NCBI GenBank assembly: GCA_949710005.1
Contig: OX453275.1
Span: 501,001-565,000, forward strand
Direction: 5' to 3'
From: Ricordea florida
Taxonomy: Eukaryota; Cnidaria; Anthozoa; Corallimorpharia; Ricordeidae
Length of the DNA stretch: 64,000 bases
Shown here: one piece after another, positions 56,559 through 64,000 of the stretch
Layout: each line of letters starts with the position of its first letter
Position numbering within the stretch: the first letter of the stretch is position 1
Translations under genes and position numbers: made by a program
The notes under the pieces: model-generated
What the model was told of the DNA's origin: nothing
Database searches by the model: none
What the model saw: the letters and a program-made list of their open reading frames with translations, nothing else

Positions 56559-57791
56559 TCAGTACATGATTGATCTTAAATTTGAATTCATAACCTCCAT
56601 TAACGCATCAGCTACAACAAACATGTAACAAGTCATAGTACTAGACCCGCTAACTTTTCGTTTCATTTCTATTTTTATACCATCTTGTGTATTGTTTAAG
56701 GCTAGTCCTCCCCCATGAATATCATTATCTGGGTGAGTTCTCAAATCTATCCACAGGGCAAACTTTTTACTATAAAAATCCTTTTCCTTTACATTATCTC
56801 TTCCAAAACGTTTCTTTACCGACTCCCATAGGTCTGAAGGAACCATCCCCTTAGAGTAGAAACGATTTGGTACACCATTAACATCGATATTGATTGAGGT
56901 GATATCTGGATTGAAAAAATTCTCAGAATCTCGTGCTCCTTTTCCATATGGTAATATAAATAAACATAATATCCCTGTAATTGATCTTCTTGGTAGATTA
57001 ATATGCTGGTTTATAACACTATCAGCAGGCCTGGATATAGTGAAAGTTTTGTGTAGAGTAACATTCTCATAAAAGAATCCCTTACCAACCTGATAAACCG
57101 CCTGCGCCTCACGAGCTAAGTATTCACTTGATATACAAGAATATTCCAACTCAAGGTTTGTGATTTTATAAGTTGGAGCCTTAGTATCATCAGAATAAAC
57201 AACAATATCGTTAACTGGAGCTAGTGTAATCTCAAAAATTAATTGATGATCTAACGCCTTTGGGTAGAAAACTCCATGATCGTTTAGAATAGGATGGTTT
57301 AATAGGATATGATACTTGTTATTGTGTACTTCTGCAAGAGCTACTTCCTTTGCATCTGTGTCTACCTTATCACCCGCATTTGTCCGGATCTTCCTCATGT
57401 TTTCAGAAGAAATACCCTGTCTTAATCTATCCTCTCGTTCTTCATCTGTTAAAAATGAGTCATGGTATGTTTGAAATAGGTCGTATCTTTGAGTATCCTG
57501 TAATGTTTCACCACCAAAAAGAACCTTTAGTCTGGATACAAGATTACTGCCTACATTATTCACGAGGGTGTTATCTTCATGACCATCAACAATCAAGTTA
57601 AATACTAGAGATACACTTCCTGGCACAATCACTAAATTTTCAGAAAGTTTAGGAATATTTATATACAATGTTTCCCCGGGATTAGCTGATGAAGGATTTA
57701 GTGTAATTCTGTTCAATATTGATTCCGCTTTCAAACCTAGTGGACCCCTTGGAATCCTGTTTGGGTTAATTTTTTCAGATACTTTTATCAT
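56559..57791 (-). CDS. Candidate major capsid protein (double jelly-roll)
   Basis: The product has 410 residues and is beta-rich throughout with no membrane helix. Motifs such as GSVSLVFNLIVDG, VSRLKVLFGGETLQDTQRYD, HPILNDHGVFYPKALDHQLI and LWIDLRTHPDNDIHGGG belong to a family I recognise from cnidarian Polinton-like elements. It is the right size and in the right place, next to the packaging ATPase, for the double-jelly-roll major capsid protein that builds the icosahedral shell. The assignment rests on context and family memory, not on a structural match. Its start faces that of the integrase across 33 bp, and its promoter-like motif overlaps the integrase ATG. Confidence 0.75.
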   Translation of the reverse strand: MIKVSEKINPNRIPRGPLGLKAESILNRITLNPSSANPGETLYINIPKLSENLVIVPGSVSLVFNLIVDGHEDNTLVNNVGSNLVSRLKVLFGGETLQDTQRYDLFQTYHDSFLTDEEREDRLRQGISSENMRKIRTNAGDKVDTDAKEVALAEVHNNKYHILLNHPILNDHGVFYPKALDHQLIFEITLAPVNDIVVYSDDTKAPTYKITNLELEYSCISSEYLAREAQAVYQVGKGFFYENVTLHKTFTISRPADSVINQHINLPRRSITGILCLFILPYGKGARDSENFFNPDITSINIDVNGVPNRFYSKGMVPSDLWESVKKRFGRDNVKEKDFYSKKFALWIDLRTHPDNDIHGGGLALNNTQDGIKIEMKRKVSGSSTMTCYMFVVADALMEVMNSNLRSIMY

Positions 57792-57817
57792 ATTTATTTA
57801 TAAGATACTTTGGTTAA

Positions 57818-57825
57818 TCTTTAAA
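57818..57825 (-). promoter_or_regulatory. Promoter-like TTTAAAGA of the capsid gene, overlapping the integrase start
   Basis: It ends 27 nt before the capsid start at 57791. Its outermost base (57825) is the A of the integrase ATG on the other strand. Confidence 0.6.
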
Positions 57826-58835
57826 TGAGTAACGAAAACATATCCCAAAGGTTATCAAAAAATTTTAGTAGGATATATTATTCAACTGAGGGTTATTGGA
57901 AAGGATATTCTGCGATTAATAAATTAGCTGAAAAGGTGAAAGTAAGTGAAGATGTAGCAAAACAATGGTTACAAAAACAAGCAATATGGCAAATATATCT
58001 TCCAGCTCCAAAATATATACCTAGACCACATTGGACTGTGGATAAACCTAATCAGATTCACCAAGCAGATTTATTATTTTTACCTCATGATAGAGTTGGA
58101 AGAAAAACATATAAATATGCATTGGTTGTAGTTGATGTGGCCTCTAGATACAAAGATGCAGAGCCATTAAACTCAAAAGAAAGTCGAGAAATATCAAATT
58201 CTTTTGAAAAAATATATTCTAGAAAGTTAAAATATCCTAAAACATTAATGGTTGATCCAGGAAAAGAATTTATGGGTGAAGTTACAAAACTTATGAATTA
58301 CCATAATGTAAAAATCCAGAGGGGTGAAGCTGGAAATCATAGAGCACAGGCATTTGTAGAAAGAGCAAACAAAATATTAGGTGAAAGATTATTTAGTCAT
58401 CAATATGCAGAAGAAATGGTTCAGGATGAAAGGTCAAGAGTATGGGTGAAAAGATTACCAGATATTCTAAAAACTTTGAATAATACACCAACGAGAATAA
58501 CTGGTAAAGAACCTTTTAAATCTATAAAACAGAAAGAGGTTGATATTGAGCCTAAAAAATATAAGAGGGTTGTTGGTCTTGATGAGGTTAGACTACCAAT
58601 TGAGGTTAGGGTTAGATATTTACTGTTTCCTGGTGAACTAGAGGGCGGGGAAAGAAGAAGGGCTACAGATCCTATTTGGAGTATTAAGATTTATTATATT
58701 TCTAGTAGCGTCGTTTCAGCAAACCAGCCAGTTTTATATTATTTACAAGATGGTCCAAGACGGGGGTTTGTAAGGGAAGAATTGCAGGTTATTCCTTATG
58801 ATACTGAGTTACCTCCTAATTCTGTTTTGAAATGA
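57825..58835 (+). CDS. RVE-family (retrovirus-type) integrase
   Basis: The product has 336 residues. The catalytic triad is visible: D82 in IHQADLLFLP, D144 in LMVDPGKEFMG and E179 in RAQAFVERANK, with 34 residues between the second Asp and the Glu. A helical N-terminal region (residues 1-60) precedes the core. The C-terminal third, with PIWSIKIYYI and GFVREELQVIP, looks like a small beta-barrel or chromo-like fold. Polinton integrases of this type insert the element and generate the short target duplication, consistent with the GCTGC repeats here. It is the only large plus-strand gene, divergent from the capsid gene and ending 7 bp from the convergent polymerase. Confidence 0.92.
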   Translation: MSNENISQRLSKNFSRIYYSTEGYWKGYSAINKLAEKVKVSEDVAKQWLQKQAIWQIYLPAPKYIPRPHWTVDKPNQIHQADLLFLPHDRVGRKTYKYALVVVDVASRYKDAEPLNSKESREISNSFEKIYSRKLKYPKTLMVDPGKEFMGEVTKLMNYHNVKIQRGEAGNHRAQAFVERANKILGERLFSHQYAEEMVQDERSRVWVKRLPDILKTLNNTPTRITGKEPFKSIKQKEVDIEPKKYKRVVGLDEVRLPIEVRVRYLLFPGELEGGERRRATDPIWSIKIYYISSSVVSANQPVLYYLQDGPRRGFVREELQVIPYDTELPPNSVLK

Positions 58836-58842
58836 TTTCCTT

Positions 58843-61800
58843 CTAATACAAAGGTTTTGTGTGAATTCCATCCTCATCAACTATTCTTTTATCATAATAT
58901 GCGTTCAACCCCTTTTTAATTTGTGTATATGTCACAACTTGGTTTTCATTAACTCTAAATCCTGTATTTTTTGCCATATCAATTGAACCATTCAAAGCTG
59001 ACATGTACCTATCCCAGTTTATTTCGTTTTGTCCATGAATTTCTCCTTTAGTACTATACTTTGCCTTTCCATTCTCATCCTCTGCATAATAACATTTTGA
59101 TGAAAGAGCAATCATTCTAATACCATCAAACTCCAGCTTGAACAGTCCGGGGGTCTTGTCGTGATATTTCGATGTTGAAAGAAATTTTTCTTTTCCCCCA
59201 TTAAAGTATTCTTTTTGCATTTCTGGTTTTATAATATCATCCAATTTTTCAGCCGAAATTGCCATGTACATGGAATCTGTATCCATTTGTATCAACTCAA
59301 AATCCTTTCTATCAATATATTTATCAAGAAGATCGTAATAAAATTCCAACATTCTAAGTTTTGCTAACTGATATACAGCGATACCGCATTGATAAGGGCG
59401 GTCTATTATTATTTGACGTTTTCGTTTTATTATTTCACATGTTTCATTTATTTCTGTAAGATCTTCAAAGAATGGGGATCTTAATGCTTTTTCAACCTCA
59501 TTTTCATCCTGAGTATACCTTATATTCATGTGTTTTTCTTTATCTTCTATCATTTTTCCGTAGAATGAATTTCCTTTTAATTTGTAAGTATCAGCCAATT
59601 CTTTACAGCCTTTATACTTTGGTTTTAGTTTTTCAATCCATACTTTTATGTCTTTATTTTCTTCAATAATTTTAAATATATCAGGAAATTGATTTAATTC
59701 ATTAGTAATTGTTACAACATCATCTATTTTGTTTTCATCAAAAGCTTTACTTACCTTTTCTAGCAAAACCTCAATATCTCCATTTCTTCTAGCGTTGGCT
59801 ACTTCTTCGGGGAAAAATTCGAATGGTGTTCCTGGTTTATACTTTAAAATATTGTGAATAGCTGTAATCTTAAGCCCGTGATTAAGACACCATTCAATTA
59901 CTACTGTATATAAAAGTATCTTTTTTGTCTTTGTAACCCCTAGTAATTTTTTATTATCTTTTAGGTGTTTTCTCCCTGTAGCTTTTTGATATTCTTTCAT
60001 GTGTTCTGGCACCAAATCTTCAGGAACATTATCTACAATAAATAGCGGTGAGAACTCTTCAAACTTTTCTTTTAGGTTTTCTGGTACATTTATATCAACT
60101 TGGCAATATCCAAAAAGTTTACCATCAAGAATATCTTTACAAGTCTTCTTAATAAATTCGGGATCTGTTGGATTTTCAACCTCAATACATTTTTCTTTTC
60201 CACATGGCATTTTTTGTCCTGCAGCAAAAAGATATAACGCATTTGCATCATAACCAACAATTCGTGCACAATTTTTAGGAAATTTATATTTATGAGAGCG
60301 AATCTTTGTTTTTCCCAACTCTGCATATCTCATAAATATGATACTGGGCCCCCCAACCATACCCGTTTTTAATAGTTTATAAATCTTGTTTTTGTCGCAT
60401 ATTTTACAATCTTTCATTATCTTGTAGCATTTTTCACAAAACCATTTATTACAAAATTCCTCACATTTATGAATACAGTACTGGCCAGGAGCGTATAATT
60501 CGGGATCACCTTTCTTTTTGCTTTTTTGATATTTATTTAGAACGTAAATCATTGAGACTCCAGGGATAGAAACCGCGTCTTTTAATATATCTATTTTGTC
60601 TGGATAATACATTGCCCTTGTTTTTTCTAAAGCTTCTCTAAAGGGTATAACGTCGTGTAGGTTATACTCTCTCAACCAATCCATCATTGTAACACACCCC
60701 CTCTTTTCAAATTCACACTTAAAATCTTCATATTCTTCTACGGTAATATTTTCTTTTTTCAAACTCGAGTAAAAGTCTTCATGTTTTACTGTCCCAACGT
60801 GAGAAAGTTTATCATAACTATCCAACCATTCATATGGAAATACAAGTTTTTTAGATTCACAGTTATTTGCTTTACACCACTTATCAAAAGAAAGCCCAGG
60901 TGCAAGGTAAGACATTACATCCAAGAATTTAAAATGGGGGGTTGTCAAAAACATATATTTATTTGCATTTCTTGCAACAAAAATCTCCTTAGTTTTATCA
61001 GTCATTATTTTTACAAAATGTATTTTAATCATATTAATATCATACTTTCCACTATTAAACCCTAAAACAGGAACTTGGTTACACCATCTTTCATACTCTT
61101 CTAAAACTTTATTTGAGATAGAATCTTGGTCGGGTAATGGATATTCTTTTTTAACCTTTTCAACAATCTTTTTTCTTCTCTTTTCTAAATTTTCAACAAA
61201 TTCTTTTACAAGATCATCAGGATTTGAATTTATAATAAATGTGGGTTCTTTTTCACAAGTATCATGTATTGCAACACTAACCGGTATATGTGTTTGATTA
61301 AAAGATAAATCATCAGTAATTTGTTGAAAATCTTTTTGTAATATTGCCTCAAAATCATAACAAATAAAATCTGGGTAAGGAATAAATTTCTTTTCTAATT
61401 TCTTATACATAGCTTGGGTATATATATTACATTTTAGTTCTTTTAATAGTCCATCACACTCCCAAACAGACACTAAATTATAACCCAAAGATTTGGTTAC
61501 TCGTTCCTTTCTCATAGTTTCGTTGTATTTAATTTCATCATTACTTGAACAGGGGCATCCATGCCATTTACAACCATGGAACTCAAAAACAGTATTTGTT
61601 TCAGGTTCGTATCCATCCACCAAAAAAAGCTCCTTCCCATTTATATCCTTAACACACCTTTCACCACCATGGCCACAGAGAGCATGGTGAATGTGTTTAC
61701 CTATTTTACATGACTGTAGTTCAATCCATATACAACCTAAATAACTATATTGGGTATTACCACCATAAAAAACTTTTTCAGAGTTATTGGGTATGTGTTT

Positions 61801-63438
61801 TATCTTTTTACCAGTGCATATTACTTGTGTTTTTCCTCCTTTACAACTGTTATTTTTTACATGATCTCCAAGATAGTCATGTCGATTAAATATTTGTTTG
61901 CATCCTGAGCATTCCCATTTTTTAGTTAACATCTCTAAATTCTTTATGAAAAAACAGTGTCCCTCATAAATTCCAATAACTAAACTGGGTAATTTATCTT
62001 TGAACTGGCCTTTACCAAAAATTAGTTTCCAAATTTCATTGTTTCCTTTTTCTTTTTGTTCGTAAACTCTAATGTTAATAAGAAAATCTTTTGATATTTT
62101 TTCAAAATCAACAAGTTTTGTCGGACTAACTTCTGAGGTTTTCAATTCTTGGTTCTTATAAAATTTTCTGGCTAAATTCAGAGATCTTTTTTCTATGTCT
62201 TTCTCAGGTGTTTCTTTTCCATCATCAATGTTATATAGAATAGCCAGGCACCTCCAAAAACACATATTATCATCCTTATTATCTACAGCGTAAAGACATT
62301 TTTTATTACGAAGATGGTCTGGTAATTTTCCACACCCAATTAGAGGCTCGTTACTGTGAATAACTTTTACTTTTACCTCTGTAAAAACAACACTCCCCTC
62401 ATGAACACCTTTCTTATCAATTTTTTTAAACGGTGGCAAGTATGCTCTAGTCCAAGCAATACCTTCCAAACTCAATCTTTGTCCCTCACACCTTTCAATA
62501 TAATCTTTTATTTCTGAAAGCATTGTAAAAGACCCCTCACCCCTAAATGTATGGGCATAATCAATTATTTCCCCATTCCCTTTATTAATCAAAGCTCTAA
62601 AACTGATAACAATGCTTGAACGCATTTCTATTTGCGGTTCCAATTCATTATAAATAATTTCTGATAAATCATTATCTAGATCTCTCCTAATTTGAAAAAT
62701 AATTTCATTTCTTTCTGTGATATTTTGAAGGGTTTCTCCATTTTCAGGAGTCCTTATTGGAAATATTCTAAGGGTTGTTGTTCTTTTTCTTTTTGTTTTT
62801 TTGGTTTTATTTCTCAATTCATCTCTCACACTATCAGATATATTTACCTTTCTTCTTATTTTAATTTGTTTGTTATTAGTAAGTTTTATGATATTTTCAT
62901 TAGTTAATTCTTCAAGCTTTTTGGAAAACTCGTCTTTATCCATCACCCTAAATGAATAATTTTTCCAATTAAAAGTTTTGTTTGATGATTTTTTAGGTTT
63001 TATAAAAGTAGGTGCGAGTTTTCTTTTTGTAGTATTTTTTCTTCGGACTGGAATTTCAGTTTCAAGTTTTGGTTGTTTAATATTTCTTTCTTGACTTTTT
63101 TCACGATGATACTTTTTTTGCCTCTTACGAGATTTTGCATTATTCTTAATTTTTTCATATTCTTCATCTTCTCTTTCTGGTGTATTATTTTGTACATTAT
63201 TTCTAGGAATTGGAAGTGGTGTATTTGGTTGGTTTTCTGGACGCACTGGTGTATTAATTAAAGATTGAACAATTTCTTGAATATTATTTATGATTTCTGA
63301 AATATTATCCTTTACTTCAGTAATATTCCACAATTCCTCAATAAGTTTTTCTTTATTTATATTATACCATTTTTTAATATTATACCATTTACCTAGAGGT
63401 CTCAATTGTTTCATTGTTAACCCCTTTAGTTGCTCCAT
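58843..63438 (-). CDS. Protein-primed-type family B DNA polymerase with OTU-like and nuclease-like N-terminal regions
   Basis: The product has 1531 residues. Residues 1-45 are SAP-like and start MEQL, encoded partly in the right TIR; residues 60-240 are basic and low-complexity. An OTU-like cysteine protease region follows, with DNMCFWRC (C393) and EGHCFFI (H494). A zinc-finger-like ECSGC...H...C lies at 509-532. A restriction-type nuclease signature VDGYEP...VFEFHGCKWHGC lies at 607-628 (D608, E619). Then comes the polymerase: exonuclease motifs YDFEAIL (D695), GFNSGKYDINM and YNLHDVIPF; polymerase motifs GYDANALY (D1064), KGNSFYGKM (N1290) and MDTDSMY (D1386, D1388). It replicates the element. 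All catalytic motifs are intact. Confidence 0.95.
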   Translation of the reverse strand: MEQLKGLTMKQLRPLGKWYNIKKWYNINKEKLIEELWNITEVKDNISEIINNIQEIVQSLINTPVRPENQPNTPLPIPRNNVQNNTPEREDEEYEKIKNNAKSRKRQKKYHREKSQERNIKQPKLETEIPVRRKNTTKRKLAPTFIKPKKSSNKTFNWKNYSFRVMDKDEFSKKLEELTNENIIKLTNNKQIKIRRKVNISDSVRDELRNKTKKTKRKRTTTLRIFPIRTPENGETLQNITERNEIIFQIRRDLDNDLSEIIYNELEPQIEMRSSIVISFRALINKGNGEIIDYAHTFRGEGSFTMLSEIKDYIERCEGQRLSLEGIAWTRAYLPPFKKIDKKGVHEGSVVFTEVKVKVIHSNEPLIGCGKLPDHLRNKKCLYAVDNKDDNMCFWRCLAILYNIDDGKETPEKDIEKRSLNLARKFYKNQELKTSEVSPTKLVDFEKISKDFLINIRVYEQKEKGNNEIWKLIFGKGQFKDKLPSLVIGIYEGHCFFIKNLEMLTKKWECSGCKQIFNRHDYLGDHVKNNSCKGGKTQVICTGKKIKHIPNNSEKVFYGGNTQYSYLGCIWIELQSCKIGKHIHHALCGHGGERCVKDINGKELFLVDGYEPETNTVFEFHGCKWHGCPCSSNDEIKYNETMRKERVTKSLGYNLVSVWECDGLLKELKCNIYTQAMYKKLEKKFIPYPDFICYDFEAILQKDFQQITDDLSFNQTHIPVSVAIHDTCEKEPTFIINSNPDDLVKEFVENLEKRRKKIVEKVKKEYPLPDQDSISNKVLEEYERWCNQVPVLGFNSGKYDINMIKIHFVKIMTDKTKEIFVARNANKYMFLTTPHFKFLDVMSYLAPGLSFDKWCKANNCESKKLVFPYEWLDSYDKLSHVGTVKHEDFYSSLKKENITVEEYEDFKCEFEKRGCVTMMDWLREYNLHDVIPFREALEKTRAMYYPDKIDILKDAVSIPGVSMIYVLNKYQKSKKKGDPELYAPGQYCIHKCEEFCNKWFCEKCYKIMKDCKICDKNKIYKLLKTGMVGGPSIIFMRYAELGKTKIRSHKYKFPKNCARIVGYDANALYLFAAGQKMPCGKEKCIEVENPTDPEFIKKTCKDILDGKLFGYCQVDINVPENLKEKFEEFSPLFIVDNVPEDLVPEHMKEYQKATGRKHLKDNKKLLGVTKTKKILLYTVVIEWCLNHGLKITAIHNILKYKPGTPFEFFPEEVANARRNGDIEVLLEKVSKAFDENKIDDVVTITNELNQFPDIFKIIEENKDIKVWIEKLKPKYKGCKELADTYKLKGNSFYGKMIEDKEKHMNIRYTQDENEVEKALRSPFFEDLTEINETCEIIKRKRQIIIDRPYQCGIAVYQLAKLRMLEFYYDLLDKYIDRKDFELIQMDTDSMYMAISAEKLDDIIKPEMQKEYFNGGKEKFLSTSKYHDKTPGLFKLEFDGIRMIALSSKCYYAEDENGKAKYSTKGEIHGQNEINWDRYMSALNGSIDMAKNTGFRVNENQVVTYTQIKKGLNAYYDKRIVDEDGIHTKPLY

Positions 63439-63668
63439 TTTTTAATAATTTATTTCAAAACTTTAAATCATAAATTCAAATATTTTTTTCACACTTTATA
63501 AACTCCTGTTTAATTTTCTGACAAATCTCTGATAAGTTTTTTCAAACCATACATAAAATTCTGGTAAAATTGGGCTAGAAACTCACCGGAAATTTTAAGA
63601 AAAAAAAATCAAAAAAAATTTAAAAAAATTTTAAAAAAACCCACTTATTTTTCCGGTAACATAGTAGT
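63425..63668 (-). repeat. Right terminal inverted repeat (244 bp)
   Basis: Mirror of 47712-47954. It includes the start of the DNA polymerase gene and its upstream TTTAAAG. Confidence 0.95.
63460..63467 (-). promoter_or_regulatory. Element-type promoter motif TTTAAAG in the right TIR
   Basis: It ends about 22 nt before the polymerase start and is the mirror of 47912-47918. Confidence 0.6.
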
Positions 63669-64000
63669 GCTGCATCCTATGCTGCACATAATGCCTCTCA
63701 AGTCGAGTCAAGTCATTTTAACATTTTAATAGATCATAGATTATAATAACATTTTTATATAGCCTATATATATATACATTTTTTTTTCTTTTTTTTATTG
63801 TCTTGATATTAGTATTTAGTGTAGTTTAGCTTAGTTTAGTGTAATAGTGTCCCCTAATTAGTATGGTGCTTTTGCCTGGCTATAAGGTTTTGACACTTAA
63901 ATAAAGTTCTTGATTGATTGATTGATTGATTGATTGGAAAATAAAAGGTAAGATTTCCTCACAGGTCCCTACTTCATTATGCATGCTGTAGCCGTATGGT
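63669..64000 (+). mobile_element. HPS5 intron sequence with a LINE-type 3' tail
   Basis: After the target duplication the sequence is AT-rich. At 63830-63937 it looks like the 3' end of a retroposon: GTGTCCCCTAATTAGTATGG, then AATAAAG at 63900 and a (TGAT)n tail of six to seven units. No exon of HPS5 is visible here, so the missing first exon(s) lie further right. Confidence 0.45.

Larger units (their letters stand above)
47712..63668. mobile_element. Maverick/Polinton element, apparently complete
   Basis: The element is bounded by inverted repeats starting ACTACTATGTTACCGG and flanked by direct repeats GCTGC at 47707-47711 and 63669-63673 (six bases, GCTGCA, if one terminal base is shared). 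It carries the Polinton hallmark genes: family B DNA polymerase, RVE integrase, packaging ATPase and a candidate jelly-roll capsid protein. It also carries nine or so small accessory genes. Frames of the main genes are open. Gene order: two plus-strand genes at the left, a long minus-strand cluster, a plus-strand integrase and a minus-strand polymerase. Base composition is far more AT-rich than the host exons. It interrupts an intron of HPS5. Confidence 0.93.

Noticed and set aside
49096..57791. Adenovirus-type cysteine protease expected in a Polinton
   Set aside because: I searched every frame of the cluster for a plausible His/Asp/Cys arrangement in a protein of about 200 residues and found none.

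Overview
The window is a piece of an animal nuclear genome, most likely a stony coral or another anthozoan cnidarian. The evidence is compact GT-AG introns, about 35-40% GC, two recognisable animal genes (LRRIQ1 and HPS5), and many short hairpin elements, LINE and Penelope-like relics and a tRNA-derived SINE. The species assignment is an inference; no rRNA or mitochondrial marker is present.

Layout. Positions 1-1065 hold the 3' part of a non-LTR retrotransposon ORF on the minus strand. Positions 2712-5894 hold the last five exons of an unrecognised coiled-coil gene ending in an IQ motif (plus strand). LRRIQ1 runs from 7595 to 30112 in about 34 exons (plus strand): acidic N-terminus, coiled coils, a first IQ motif, leucine-rich repeats, then further IQ motifs. 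Its introns carry many non-autonomous elements. HPS5, a BLOC-2 subunit, is read on the minus strand from 47550 down to 34100. I traced 23 exons whose lengths sum to 4596 bp (1531 codons plus stop) with a continuous frame; its first exon(s) lie beyond the right edge of the window. Downstream, a set of minus-strand exons ends in a RING-H2-like finger and may be an alternative HPS5 C-terminus.

The main find is an apparently intact Maverick/Polinton at 47712-63668 (about 16 kb, clearly more AT-rich than the host), inserted in an early HPS5 intron. Its terminal inverted repeats are 243/244 bp, differ by one base in a homopolymer, and are flanked by the direct repeat GCTGC. It encodes a protein-primed-type family B DNA polymerase with OTU-like, zinc-finger and nuclease-like N-terminal regions, an RVE integrase, an A32/FtsK-HerA-type packaging ATPase, a candidate double-jelly-roll major capsid protein, and a run of membrane and coiled-coil proteins that are probably virion or morphogenesis parts. 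An 18-residue cysteine/histidine repeat protein sits at the left end. I found no adenovirus-type maturation protease.

A short motif, TTTAAAG(A) or a close variant, lies about 22-28 nt before nearly every start codon of the element, including both copies inside the inverted repeats. It is most simply read as the element's own promoter, and it decides the start codon for two genes. The inverted repeats extend into the coding starts of both terminal genes, so the polymerase and the zinc-repeat protein begin with the same residues and share a promoter.
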